A stretch of DNA of 64,000 nucleotides from Aureispira anguillae (GTDB lineage Bacteria; Bacteroidota; Bacteroidia; Chitinophagales; Saprospiraceae). Location: contig NZ_AP026867.1 in NCBI RefSeq assembly GCF_026000115.1, positions 7,417,001 through 7,481,000 on the forward strand, written 5' to 3'. The notes below the pieces were generated by a model. That model was not told the origin of the DNA, searched no databases, and saw only the letters and a program-made list of their open reading frames with translations. Position 1 is the first letter of the stretch; each line of letters starts with the position of its first letter. Below, piece after piece: positions 9,201-18,600 of the stretch. A program made the position numbers and the translations under genes.

Positions 9201-10082
9201 AACCCGAATTTGAAACCTCAACGTACAATTAACTACGAAGTTGGTTTCCAACAAAAATTGACAAATTTCTCTAAATTTAAAGTGTCTTTATTATACAGAG
9301 AAGAAAGAGATTTAATACAGATTAGAGAGTATATTAATGCTTATCCTTCTACTTATAGTTCTTATGGTAACAGTGATTTCTCTACTACCAAAGCATTTAA
9401 GTTGGAATATGATATGCGTGAAAACAATAACTTGCGTGTTTTAGCCAACTATACCTTAGCATTTTCTGAAGGTACAGGTTCTAGCCCTACTTCTTCTACA
9501 GGTATTGCTGCTAAAGAATTAAAATACGTATTCCCATTATCTTTTGATCAAAGACATACTTTCTATGTAATGTTTGATTACCGTTTCAAAAGTGGTGATA
9601 AATACAATGGACCAAAGATTGGAAAATTTGATGTTTTGGAGAATACAGGTATTAACCTAGCATTTAATGCAAACTCTGGACGTCCATATACTCGCAAAGA
9701 GATTCCAGGTGGTATTGGAACTAGCTTCGGGGATAGAATTACAGATGGAAGCATCAATGGTGCACGTATGGATTGGTCTTTCCGTGTAGACTTAAAATTT
9801 GATAGAGATTTTGTAATTGGTAAAAATTCTAAAAATCCTATTCGTTTGAACGTTTACTTGCGTATTCAAAACTTGTTGAATACTCAGAATCCACTAGGAG
9901 TATATTCTGTTACTGGTTCTCCAACTGATGATGGTTTCTTGACTACTGCTGGTAGCTCAGGTCCTAGTTTTGCTGCTTCTCAACCTGCTTCTTATGAGTT
10001 GTTATACGATTTGCGTATGAATAACCCATATAACATTTCTAGACCTAGACGAATTTTCTTAGGATTGAGATTTAGTTTCTAA
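6216..10082 (+). CDS. TonB-dependent receptor with carboxypeptidase-regulatory-like N-terminal domain
   Basis: Outer-membrane TonB-dependent beta-barrel of 1,288 residues. A signal peptide (hydrophobic to about residue 22, ending LFAQ) is followed by a carboxypeptidase regulatory-like domain at about 27-110, with the typical DFDGNYNFSNINAGTYD segment. A plug domain follows at about 135-235, including VQIITSGVPAEFGDATGAI. A long barrel ends in an aromatic strand, GLRFSF. The Asn/Asp/Tyr-rich barrel and terminal Phe are normal for Bacteroidota. No SusD-like lipoprotein follows, so it is not a classical SusCD pair. Instead it heads a same-strand run with giant T9SS-type proteins and a PorV-like barrel. 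I infer a link to secretion or surface assembly of those proteins, but ligand import is equally possible. Two start codons (residues 1 and 3) are possible. Confidence 0.9.
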   Translation: MVMVRYIILLTLLFLGSSTLFAQTTGSLQGKVIDVGNDEGLPFANVVLEKEGVQISGTQTDFDGNYNFSNINAGTYDVLVSYVGFPTVKTEGVVIKLGQVVRFDIEMEEGQDLTFTDSTGKKTEGVVVRAYRIPLIEQDATSGGQTLGAEDIKNLATRNVTSIVATTAGVNQADEGEAVNSNGSRSSSNDTYIDGVRVIGNFGIPETEIDQVQIITSGVPAEFGDATGAITNIITKGPSSELTGGVQLETSQFLDAFAANRADAYFSGPILAKPMLNALGDTLKKDGKVRKSTILGYRLAGVYSTSLDSRPSALGSFQLKEDKLQEILANPLVANPSGSGRVYAADFITKDDLEATQVRPNARESYAVANAKIDFKPNKDFYFVVGGQAQFNWGNSAGTTNRLFNYQHNPTYKTNTWRVSGRFRHTVSSTQPGGDDEEGDSTTVQSAFQNFSYELQGDYSQTNGSNEDPRYKDRLWEYGYIGKFYRSLTPRFGAIDSVFITNTIGDTIGVNVENGHLANNITFTGYEPNWDINPGLASYNNLIPRPFDINDPTTFNPDAPTSIDEMEIINGLNTGARTSIYGLFNAPHQLNSGFGKSNSSQVRANVKANFDLVMAQKTGNPIRHSIQLGGTFEQRIDRSYNISPFSLWNLADQSVNFHMDEEATDPTRPTGETRYDPITQRQYDLYDVLIRTDDEGKEPEMTLFGQRLREELGLDKRDWVNVHEMTPDQMNLEWFEPTTLITGRSRVLSYTGYDYLGNPTGTDIDFFSFFTETQTLNNGRVIKTRPIAPNKPIYAAGYIQDKFTYKDIICNVGVRFDSYDANTKVLNDPYSIVGYETALEFESDQSLYAAGKSSSYSRPEVIGDDFAVYVNDNNKDAVVVGYRDGEQWYDASGIPVNNPSELGTTILPALKGFGTSEIDPQGDNYDPTLAFRDYQPNLIVMPRIAFSFPISKEANFYANYDVLAQRPPSGAIATPYTYYNFRELVASNNSSRFIGNPNLKPQRTINYEVGFQQKLTNFSKFKVSLLYREERDLIQIREYINAYPSTYSSYGNSDFSTTKAFKLEYDMRENNNLRVLANYTLAFSEGTGSSPTSSTGIAAKELKYVFPLSFDQRHTFYVMFDYRFKSGDKYNGPKIGKFDVLENTGINLAFNANSGRPYTRKEIPGGIGTSFGDRITDGSINGARMDWSFRVDLKFDRDFVIGKNSKNPIRLNVYLRIQNLLNTQNPLGVYSVTGSPTDDGFLTTAGSSGPSFAASQPASYELLYDLRMNNPYNISRPRRIFLGLRFSF

Positions 10083-10104
10083 TTATAAAAACTATAAAGA
10101 TAAA

Positions 10105-10130
10105 GGGTTCCGAATAAGTATTCGGAACTC
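10105..10130 (+). terminator. Inverted repeat after the TonB-dependent receptor
   Basis: GTTCCGAATA at 10107-10116 pairs perfectly with TATTCGGAAC at 10119-10128 around a 2 nt centre, with one or two more pairs outside. No strong T tract follows, so it may attenuate rather than stop transcription into paralogue A, whose ATG is only 33 bp away. Confidence 0.5.
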
Positions 10131-10160
10131 CTACTCTTGTCGAGCATAAATTAAAAGAAG

Positions 10161-13100
10161 ATGAATAAACTAAGATGTTTGTCAGTAATCCTATCTTTTT
10201 TCTTGATATTAACCTCTGTAGAGGCAAGGAACTTTGTAGGAGAACCTGCACAACAAAATCAGAATAATAATAAAAATAAAAATTCTTATCGAGCAGATTG
10301 TACGGAGTCAAGAGCTCAAACCGATCTTGCTATTAATAATGTACGTGCTATGTTGCGTGCAGGTGGAGATATGTGGTGGGATGGTAATCAAACCGCTCGT
10401 TATATTGTACCCAATGTAGATCCTGCATCTGGAGAACCTGAAATATCTTCCTTATATGCTGGAGCCATTTGGTTAGGGGCTTATGATGATGGTGGAAACC
10501 TAATCTTGGCTGCTCAAACGTATCGTTCTAGTGGAAATGATTACTGGACAGGTCCTTTGGATCCAGACTTGGGAACCATTGAGAAAACAGATTGTGAACG
10601 TTGGGATAGACACTTTACAGTTTATGGTGACGATATTAGTGCTTTGCGTGGAGATTATTTAGATCCACTTAGCCCTGGGGTACAAAATACACCTTCTAGA
10701 GGTTTATTAGGTTGGCCAGGAAAAGGTAATCCTCACTTTTTGACGGTTCACGGTTTTGATATTAGAGATTACAATCAAGAATTGGCACCATTTATAGATG
10801 CCAACTCAGATGGTATTTATAATCCTTACGATGGAGATCACCCTATTATTGAGGTATCTGGTTGTGAAGATTACACGTATAGCAATCCTGTTTATGCCGA
10901 TCAAATGACTTGGTGGGTTTACAATGATAATGGAAACTTGCATACTCAAACCAATGGACAAGCCATGAAAATGGAAATCCAAGTTACTGCTTTTGGGTAT
11001 AGAACTACAGATGCAATCAATAATCAGACGTTTTATCGTTATAAATTGTTAAATAGAAATAAATTAGCATTAAACGATACGTATTTCTCTTTGTGGTCTG
11101 ATCCAGATTTAGGTTGTGCTACAGATGATTATATTGGTTGTGATACAGTGACTGGAATGGGTTATGTATACAATGAGGATGCTAATGATAACAATCCTTG
11201 TGGTACGAATGGTTCTGCTGGATATGGAACAGATATTCCTGCTTTAGCAGTAGATTACTTTAGAGGACCTTTAGATTCTGCGGGGAACCAAATTGGACTT
11301 TCTTCTTTCCAATATCATATTAATAGTAACTCTGATCCAAAAGGTGATCCTACTGCTGCATTAGGGTTCTATCGTTTGATCTCAGGCTTCTGGCCTAATG
11401 GAACTGCTATTAGCTATGGAGGAGATGGTTATGATCCAGGTAATCCTAATACAACACCGACACCTTATGTATTCCCTTCTTTTCCAAATGAAAGTGGTGG
11501 AAATGCATGGTCTATGTGTACTGAATCAGTAGTTGGGGCAGATAATCGTTTCTTGCATACTTCAGGACCTTTTGTCTTGAAACCAGGGGCAACGAATGAG
11601 ATGATTTCAGGAGTAGTATGGGTACCTAGTATCCCAGATTATCCTTGTCCTTCTTTACGTCCATTGGTAGAGGCTGATGTTTTGGCTCAAAATCTATTTG
11701 ACGATTGTTTTAAAATAACAGATGGTCCAGATGCGCCTTACATTGATGTAATTGAAATGGATGAGGAGTTAGTCCTTAATCTATATTACTCTGCGGAGCA
11801 AAATAACTTTAAATTAGGTTATGAAGAGTCTCCATCAGAAATCAGACCTTTTGCTCCTTTGGATACTACTTATAATTTCCAAGGTTATAAAGTATACCAA
11901 GTAAACGATCCTAACCTTTCTGTAACAGAATTGGACGATGAAACCAAAGCTCGCTTGATTTTCCAAACGGATGTTAACGATGGTGTTTCTAAAATTGCGA
12001 ACTGGGAAAAATTTGCAGATGAAGATTTGGGGATAGATGTACCTGTTCCAACCATACAAGTAGAGGGAGAAGATAAGGGGATTAAACATACCTTTAAAGT
12101 AGTAGAAGATCAATTTGCAGAAGGTGAAAAGGGCTTGGTTAACCACAAACCTTATTACTTCTGTGTGGTAGCCTATGCTCACAACGAATATCAGAAGTTT
12201 GATCCTGTAGCCAATACTGGACAAGCAAAACCTTACTTACAAGGTCGTAGAAACTTTAGAATTTATACAGCAGTACCAAGAATCAATGATTCAGAGTATT
12301 CAGGAATCGCAATACAGTCTGCTTATGGAGATCGTCCAGGAATTAGTCGTTTGGATGGTTCAGGGGTAGGATCTAAACAGTTTTTAGAGATTACAAATTT
12401 AGGAAGCATAGAAAACGCAATTGTCAACGGTGAAAACGTCGGTAAGATTGACTATGCAGCAGGCAATGCACCAATAGATATAAAGATAGTAGATCCATTG
12501 CGAGTAGCAGGAGGAACCTATCAATTGCATGTATGTGATAAAAACTATACTTGGACAAAGGATAGCGTAACAGGAGTTTATCAAGCAAACAAAGGAAACT
12601 ATAGCGCTTTGACGGATTCTATTTACTGGGTCTTAACAGATGTGGATGATCCTCAAGTATTGTGGTCTTCTTTCCAAACGATGGATTGGGATTATGAGCA
12701 GTACATCCCAGATTTGGGAATTTCAGTAAGCATTCAACAAGTAGCTTCTCCAAGTGCACAAGGAGAGGATGCAATCGGTAACAATACGGGTTGGATTGGC
12801 TCAAGTATCACGTATTCAGATAGTGTAACGCATGGTAAATGGTACAAAGGCTTGGAAGATGGAGAAGGAATCTATAACATGATAAAGAATGGACCAGGAG
12901 AAGACGATGAGTTGTTTGATCGAAACAAAGAGTTTTCGACAAGCGAAGGCGGCTGGTATCCTTTCATGTTGTGTGATGGTGACTTGCGAACAACAAGCTA
13001 CTATTTCTCTTTGATGAATATCGGAAGCTCAGGAGCTCGATTTAGAAACAAGAACTCGAACATAGGAGGGAAAGTAAGAGACACGATGTTGATGGCGTTA

Positions 13101-14273
13101 AATAACGTGAATGTAGTGTTTACTGCTGATGAGAGCAAATGGAGTAGATGTATCGTAACGGAGACCTTTAACCGTTATCATGGAAGTGGTTATTTGGGAG
13201 CAACAGCACCATCTGATCGCCGTCAAATGGAATGGCGAGGAAGTGCAAGCGCAGGAAAACCAGTATACTACTCAAGAAATAAGGACATGTCAATAGACAA
13301 CAGTAGTGTAGGAATGTCATGGTTCCCAGGTTATGCATATGATGTAGAAACAGGAGAGCGTTTGAATATCTTCTTTGGAGAGAATTCTTTGTACAACGGA
13401 GTAATGATAGAAGAACACATTGTACCAGGAGTAAGTACAGGAAACGATATGATATTTAATCCAACCTCAACAGAAAAAGCAGGAGGTTTCTCATTGGATG
13501 AGAATGTACAGTTTTTACGTTCAGTTTTGGGTGGACAGCATATCATTTATGTGACTAGAACGCCTTACGATTCCTGTCAAAGCATTCTAGATCAATACAA
13601 CGGAATATTGCCTTTATTTACACCAGACAACAAGTTGGTACCAGGAATGGATATAACATGGGCATCGATGGCGTTGTTATCCCCAGGAGCATCAATGGGC
13701 GGTAGTCATGGGCACATACCTCCAACAGAAGCGACAGTAAAACTACGAGTGAATAGTCCTTATGAGATAGAGCAAGGGACTTATGACAACTTAGGGTATC
13801 CATTGTATGAGTTTAGCTTAGCAGGATTTGAGCCAACGAAAGAAGAGGCAGATGTGGCGAAGAGTGCATTGGATTTGATGCGAGTAGTGCCGAATCCTTA
13901 TTATGCCTATTCAGATTATGAGGTGAAAGAAATTGATAATGTGGTGAAGATTACAAATTTACCAGCAAAATGTAACATCAGAATTTATTCTTTGGATGGT
14001 CGTTTTGTGAGAGAATTTAAGATCGCTCAACAATATCAAAGAGACTTAGGTAAAGGAGGAGCTAGAAACGGAATTGCTAGAGTAGGACTGGGACAAAATG
14101 GACCAGAGGCAGAAGATCAAATTACCACTTCAATAGATTGGGATTTGAAAAACTATGCATCGGTACCCGTAGCAGGTGGAGTTTACTTGATTCACGTCAA
14201 AGTAGATGGAGTAGGAACAAAAGTCCTAAAAAGCTTTATCATCAATAGAGCCTTTGATGCTCAACGCTTATAA
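10161..14273 (+). CDS. Giant secreted paralogue A with T9SS-type C-terminal domain
   Basis: Function unknown; 1,370 residues. A signal peptide (about 1-22, ending VEA) leads into a short Asn/Lys-rich linker and then a conserved region starting CTESRAQTDL. An acidic loop, DANSDGIYNPYDGD, at about 213-226 resembles a calcium-binding EF-hand or dockerin-type loop. Many scattered Cys (for example SMCTES, YPCPSL, VCDKNY, MLCDGD) fit a secreted disulphide-bonded protein. From about residue 1240 to the end the domain (VVPNPYYAYSDYE, NIRIYSLDGRFV, GGVYLIHVKVDG, KSFII) is of the T9SS type A sorting kind. It is about 99% identical to B and C by eye over roughly residues 619-1253, but patchy before that. 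It lies 78 bp after the receptor and 75 bp before the PorV-like gene. In LFDRNKEF it has Arg where B and C have Pro. Confidence 0.88.
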   Translation: MNKLRCLSVILSFFLILTSVEARNFVGEPAQQNQNNNKNKNSYRADCTESRAQTDLAINNVRAMLRAGGDMWWDGNQTARYIVPNVDPASGEPEISSLYAGAIWLGAYDDGGNLILAAQTYRSSGNDYWTGPLDPDLGTIEKTDCERWDRHFTVYGDDISALRGDYLDPLSPGVQNTPSRGLLGWPGKGNPHFLTVHGFDIRDYNQELAPFIDANSDGIYNPYDGDHPIIEVSGCEDYTYSNPVYADQMTWWVYNDNGNLHTQTNGQAMKMEIQVTAFGYRTTDAINNQTFYRYKLLNRNKLALNDTYFSLWSDPDLGCATDDYIGCDTVTGMGYVYNEDANDNNPCGTNGSAGYGTDIPALAVDYFRGPLDSAGNQIGLSSFQYHINSNSDPKGDPTAALGFYRLISGFWPNGTAISYGGDGYDPGNPNTTPTPYVFPSFPNESGGNAWSMCTESVVGADNRFLHTSGPFVLKPGATNEMISGVVWVPSIPDYPCPSLRPLVEADVLAQNLFDDCFKITDGPDAPYIDVIEMDEELVLNLYYSAEQNNFKLGYEESPSEIRPFAPLDTTYNFQGYKVYQVNDPNLSVTELDDETKARLIFQTDVNDGVSKIANWEKFADEDLGIDVPVPTIQVEGEDKGIKHTFKVVEDQFAEGEKGLVNHKPYYFCVVAYAHNEYQKFDPVANTGQAKPYLQGRRNFRIYTAVPRINDSEYSGIAIQSAYGDRPGISRLDGSGVGSKQFLEITNLGSIENAIVNGENVGKIDYAAGNAPIDIKIVDPLRVAGGTYQLHVCDKNYTWTKDSVTGVYQANKGNYSALTDSIYWVLTDVDDPQVLWSSFQTMDWDYEQYIPDLGISVSIQQVASPSAQGEDAIGNNTGWIGSSITYSDSVTHGKWYKGLEDGEGIYNMIKNGPGEDDELFDRNKEFSTSEGGWYPFMLCDGDLRTTSYYFSLMNIGSSGARFRNKNSNIGGKVRDTMLMALNNVNVVFTADESKWSRCIVTETFNRYHGSGYLGATAPSDRRQMEWRGSASAGKPVYYSRNKDMSIDNSSVGMSWFPGYAYDVETGERLNIFFGENSLYNGVMIEEHIVPGVSTGNDMIFNPTSTEKAGGFSLDENVQFLRSVLGGQHIIYVTRTPYDSCQSILDQYNGILPLFTPDNKLVPGMDITWASMALLSPGASMGGSHGHIPPTEATVKLRVNSPYEIEQGTYDNLGYPLYEFSLAGFEPTKEEADVAKSALDLMRVVPNPYYAYSDYEVKEIDNVVKITNLPAKCNIRIYSLDGRFVREFKIAQQYQRDLGKGGARNGIARVGLGQNGPEAEDQITTSIDWDLKNYASVPVAGGVYLIHVKVDGVGTKVLKSFIINRAFDAQRL

Positions 14274-14298
14274 TATCTAAAAGGTATAAAAAATAAAT

Positions 14299-14326
14299 GC
14301 TGTGAACCATGGATATGGTTCACAGC
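14299..14326 (+). terminator. Perfect 12 bp hairpin between paralogue A and the PorV-like gene
   Basis: GCTGTGAACCAT at 14299-14310 pairs fully with ATGGTTCACAGC at 14315-14326 around GGAT. No T tract follows. It lies 22 bp before the PorV-like start, so it may be an RNA processing or attenuation site that sets relative expression. Confidence 0.5.
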
Positions 14327-14348
14327 TAATCTTAAAAAATAGAAAACA

Positions 14349-15440
14349 ATGAATAGACTTAAATCTATCATCGCTATATTCTTAGTGGGGATCTTAATCT
14401 CCCCAGAAGCAGCCTTTGCAGGAAACCCTGATAGACAAGGGGAAGCAGGTGCTTATGAATTATTACTAAATCCTTGGGCTAGATCGGCAGGTCTCAATGG
14501 GCTTGTTGTGTCTAGTATTACAGGGGTAGAAGCTATGCGTTTTAATCCTGCTGGAATTGGAAGACAGTATAGTAATACAGAAGTTATTGTATCTCATACT
14601 CAATACATGGTGGGTACAGGATTAAGCATGACTGCTGGAGGACTAGGACAAAAAATTGGAAAAAATGGTGCTGTAGGACTTAGCCTTATGGCATTAAGTT
14701 TTGGAGATATTCCTCTAACTACTACTAGCCAGCCTCAGGGAATTACTACTTTTAGCCCTTCTTTTTTTAATATTGGAATAGGGTATAGTCATATTTTTAG
14801 AGACAAGGAAGGCAATGAAAAAATCTCTGTTGGATTAGCCGTTCGTGTAGTTTCTGAATCATTGACCAATGCAAGTGCTACAGGAATAGCTTTTGATGCT
14901 GGTGTACAATATGTAACAGGTAAAAATAAACAAATTAAGTTTGGATTAGCTTTGCGTAACATTGGTACCAAAATGAAATTTCAAGGAGATGGTCTTGCTT
15001 TTGTAGGAATGGCGCCTAATGGTACTACTCCTTTGACTGTAGAGGAACGAGTAGCTTCTTTCGAATTGCCTTCTTTGTTGCACATTGGTGCTTCATACGA
15101 TTTTTGGTTTCCTGGTGAAACAGAGGAAAAAGAAGGAAAAACAAACCGTCTTTCTATTAATGCTATGTTTACAGCGAATTCATTTGCTCGTGATCAATAT
15201 GGTTTAGGCTTGGAATATGCCTTCCGTGAAATGTTGATGCTTAGAGCTGCCTTTAAATACGAAGGTTTGATGTTTGATACTGGAAATGCTGGTACCATTA
15301 GCAATGGTTTCACTGCTGGTCTTTCTGTTCAAATTCCGTTCAAAAAAGGTTCTTCAAGAAAGATTGCTTTTGATTATGGTTTTGAATTGACAAAAGAGTT
15401 TTCTGGTTCACATGCTGTTAGTGTAAGAATTGGAATCTAA
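14349..15440 (+). CDS. PorV/PorQ family outer-membrane beta-barrel protein
   Basis: A 363-residue outer-membrane protein with a signal peptide ending AAFA near residue 24. The mature start has the PorV/PorQ pattern: LLLNPWARSAGLNG, then AMRFNPAGIG, like the FNPAG motif of FadL-type barrels. The remainder alternates short beta-strand stretches with Gly-rich turns and ends in SVRIGI. In the T9SS, PorV escorts cargo from the translocon to the attachment complex by binding the cargo C-terminal domain. This copy lies between two cargo-like genes, so a dedicated shuttle for the A-D proteins is a reasonable inference. It could be a duplicate rather than the housekeeping PorV, since no other T9SS gene is in the window. 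A strong terminator follows. Confidence 0.85.
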   Translation: MNRLKSIIAIFLVGILISPEAAFAGNPDRQGEAGAYELLLNPWARSAGLNGLVVSSITGVEAMRFNPAGIGRQYSNTEVIVSHTQYMVGTGLSMTAGGLGQKIGKNGAVGLSLMALSFGDIPLTTTSQPQGITTFSPSFFNIGIGYSHIFRDKEGNEKISVGLAVRVVSESLTNASATGIAFDAGVQYVTGKNKQIKFGLALRNIGTKMKFQGDGLAFVGMAPNGTTPLTVEERVASFELPSLLHIGASYDFWFPGETEEKEGKTNRLSINAMFTANSFARDQYGLGLEYAFREMLMLRAAFKYEGLMFDTGNAGTISNGFTAGLSVQIPFKKGSSRKIAFDYGFELTKEFSGSHAVSVRIGI

Positions 15441-15479
15441 TAGTAGATAAGAGCTTTTTGGCTCTAGTTAAAAATATAA

Positions 15480-15526
15480 TCAAACGCTCTTTCCCATTTG
15501 TTTTGGAAAAGAGCGTTTGACTTTTT
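15480..15526 (+). terminator. Rho-independent terminator after the PorV-like gene
   Basis: TCAAACGCTCTTT at 15480-15492 pairs with AAAGAGCGTTTGA at 15508-15520, followed by CTTTTT. This 13 bp stem closes the receptor - A - PorV unit. A small AGAGC/GCTCT hairpin precedes it. Confidence 0.75.
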
Positions 15527-15554
15527 ATTGGAAATGTCATTTAGTATTAGAACA

Positions 15555-15569
15555 TTCTTAAACAACTTC
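15555..15569. repeat. Solitary end of the GAAGTTGTTTAA element family
   Basis: TTCTTAAACAACTTC is the exact reverse complement of the left end of the element at 32006-32216 (15 of 15). No matching opposite end was found nearby. It lies between the PorV-like gene and paralogue B, at the junction of the tandem array. Confidence 0.5.
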
Positions 15570-15696
15570 ACTTAAACCCCAACAAAGAGATAATTTCTGT
15601 TAATACTATTACCTTTTCTGAGCCAAAAAAGTTGACTCGAAAAGCAGTATAATAAAAACGTTCCCTGATTATTTCCTCATTTTCAAGAACAATGAT

Positions 15697-18600
15697 ATGA
15701 ATCGTATAACTTCTAGTTGCATTTTTCTTATGGGTGTTTTGCTTAGCCCAATTATAACAAATGCACAAAAAGGACCGACCCCTAACCGTACAAAAAACGA
15801 CAATTCATCTTATCGTACAAGCTGTACAGAGTCAAGAGCTCAAACTGATCTTGCTATTAATAATGTGCGGGCAAGGCTTAGAGCAGGTGGAGATATGTGG
15901 TGGGATGGAACCCAGCCTCAATATATTGTACCCAATGTAGATCCTGCATCTGGAGAACCCGAAATTGTATCACTTTATTCAGGAGCTATTTGGTTAGGGG
16001 CTTATGATGATGGTGGAAACCTAATCTTGGCTGCTCAAACGTATCGTTCTAGTGGGAATGATTACTGGACAGGTCCTTTGGACCCAGACTTGGGAACCAT
16101 TGATAAAACAGATTGCGAGCGTTGGGATTTACACTTTACAGTTTATGGTGATGATATAGATGCTTTACGAGCAGATTATCTAGATCCACTTAGCCCAGGG
16201 GTACAAAACACCCCCTCTAGAGGTCTACTGGGTTGGCCTGGAAAAGGTAATCCTCACTTTTTGACAATCAATGGCTTTGATATTCGAGAATACGATCAGG
16301 ATTTAGCACCATTTATAGATGCGAACTCAGATGGTATTTATAATCCTTACGATGGGGATCATCCTATTATTGAGGTATCTGGTTGTGAAAATTATACCTA
16401 CAACAATCCTGTTTATGCCGATCAAATGACTTGGTGGGTTTACAATGATAATGGAAACTTGCATACTCAAACCAATGGGCAGCCCATGAAAATGGAAATT
16501 CAAGCAACTGCTTTTGGATACAGAACTACAGATGCAATCAATAATCAGACGTTTTATCGTTATAAATTGTTAAATAGAAATAAATTAGCCTTAAACGATA
16601 CGTATTTTTCTTTGTGGACGGACCCAGATTTAGGTTGTCGATCGGATGATTATATTGGTTGTGATACAGTGACAGGAATGGGCTATGTATATAATGCAGA
16701 TGCAAATGATGATAACCCTTGTGCAGGTCTTGCAGGGTATGGAACAGATATACCTGCTTTAGGAGTAGATTATTTTAGAGGACCTTTAGATTCTGCGGGG
16801 AATCAAATTGGACTTTCTTCTTTCCAATATCACATTATTAGTACAACTGATCCTAAGGGAATTCCTTCTAGTGCTATTGGATATTATCGTCTAATTTCTG
16901 GCTTCTGGCCCAATGGAACTCCGATTACAGCAGGAGGAAACGGTTATGATCCTTCCAATACAACAGCACCGCCAACGCCTTATGTATTTCCTTCTTTCCC
17001 AAATGAAAGTGGTGGAGGGGCATGGTCTATGTGTAGTGAAGCATTGAATGGTTTAGATCAAGCTTTTTTACATACCTCAGGACCTTTTGTCTTGAAACCA
17101 GGGGCAACGAATGAAATGATTTCAGGAGTAGTATGGGTACCTAGTATTCCAGATTATCCTTGTCCTTCTTTACGTCCATTGGTTGCAGCTGATATTTTGG
17201 CTCAAAATCTATTTGACAACTGTTTTAAAATAACAGATGGTCCAGATGCGCCTTACATTGATGTCATTGAAATGGACGAGGAGTTAGTCCTTAATCTATA
17301 TTACTCTGCGGAGCAAAATAACTTTAAATTAGGTTATGAAGAGTCGCCAGCAGAGTTACGCATATTTAGCCCCTTAGATACTACTTATAATTTCCAAGGT
17401 TATAAAGTATACCAAGTAAACGATCCTAACCTTTCTGTAACAGAATTGGACGATGAAACCAAAGCTCGCTTGATTTTCCAAACGGATGTTAACGATGGTG
17501 TTTCTAAAATTGCGAACTGGGAAAAATTTGCAGATGAAGATTTGGGGATAGATGTATCCGTACCAACCATACAAGTAGAGGGAGAAGATAAGGGGATTAA
17601 ACATACCTTTAAAGTAGTAGAAGATCAATTTGCAGAAGGTGAAAAGGGCTTGGTTAACCACAAACCTTATTACTTCTGTGTGGTAGCCTATGCTCACAAT
17701 GAATATCAGAAGTTTGATCCTGTAGCCAATGCTGGACAAGCAAAACCTTACTTACAAGGTCGTAGAAACTTTAGAATTTATACAGCAGTACCAAGAATCA
17801 ATGATTCAGAGTATTCAGGAATCGCAATACAGTCTGCCTATGGAGATCGTCCAGGAATTAGTCGTTTGGATGGTTCAGGGGTAGGATCTAAACAGTTTTT
17901 AGAGATTACAAATTTAGGAAGCATAGAAAACGCAATTGTCAACGGTGAAAACGTAGGTAAGATTGACTATGCAGCAGGCAATGCACCAATAGATATAAAG
18001 ATAGTAGATCCATTGCGAGTAGCAGGAGGGACCTATCAGTTACATGTATGTGATAAAAACTATACTTGGACAAAGGATAGTGTAACGGGAGTTTATCAAG
18101 CAAACAAAGGAAACTATAGCGCTTTGACGGATTCTATATACTGGGTCTTAACGGATGTGGATGATCCTCAAGTATTGTGGTCTTCTTTCCAAACAATGGA
18201 TTGGGATTATGAGCAGTACATACCAGATTTGGGAATCTCAGTAAGCATTCAACAAGTAGCTTCTCCAAGTGCACAAGGAGAGGACGCAATTGGTAACAAT
18301 ACGGGTTGGATTGGTTCAGGTATCATCTATTCAGATAGTGTAACGCATGGTAAATGGTACAAAGGCTTGGAAGATGGGGAAGGAATCTATAACATGATAA
18401 AGAATGGACCAGGAGAAGACGATGAGTTGTTTGATCCAAACAAAGAGTTTTCGACAAGCGAAGGCGGCTGGTATCCTTTCATGTTGTGTGATGGCGACTT
18501 GCGAACAACAAGCTACTATTTCTCTTTGATGAATATAGGAAGCTCAGGAGCTCGATTTAGAAACAAGAACTCGAATATAGGAGGGAAAGTAAGAGACACG

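Noticed and set aside
13331-13546. Open frame on the minus strand inside A, with identical copies inside B (18846-19061) and C (23108-23323)
   Set aside because: Antisense to the homogenised core. Its identity follows from the sense sequence, D lacks it, and there is no promoter or start context.
15640-15660. Sigma-70-like TTGACT ... TATAAT upstream of paralogue B
   Set aside because: The spacer is only 10 bp, too short for a working promoter of either type.
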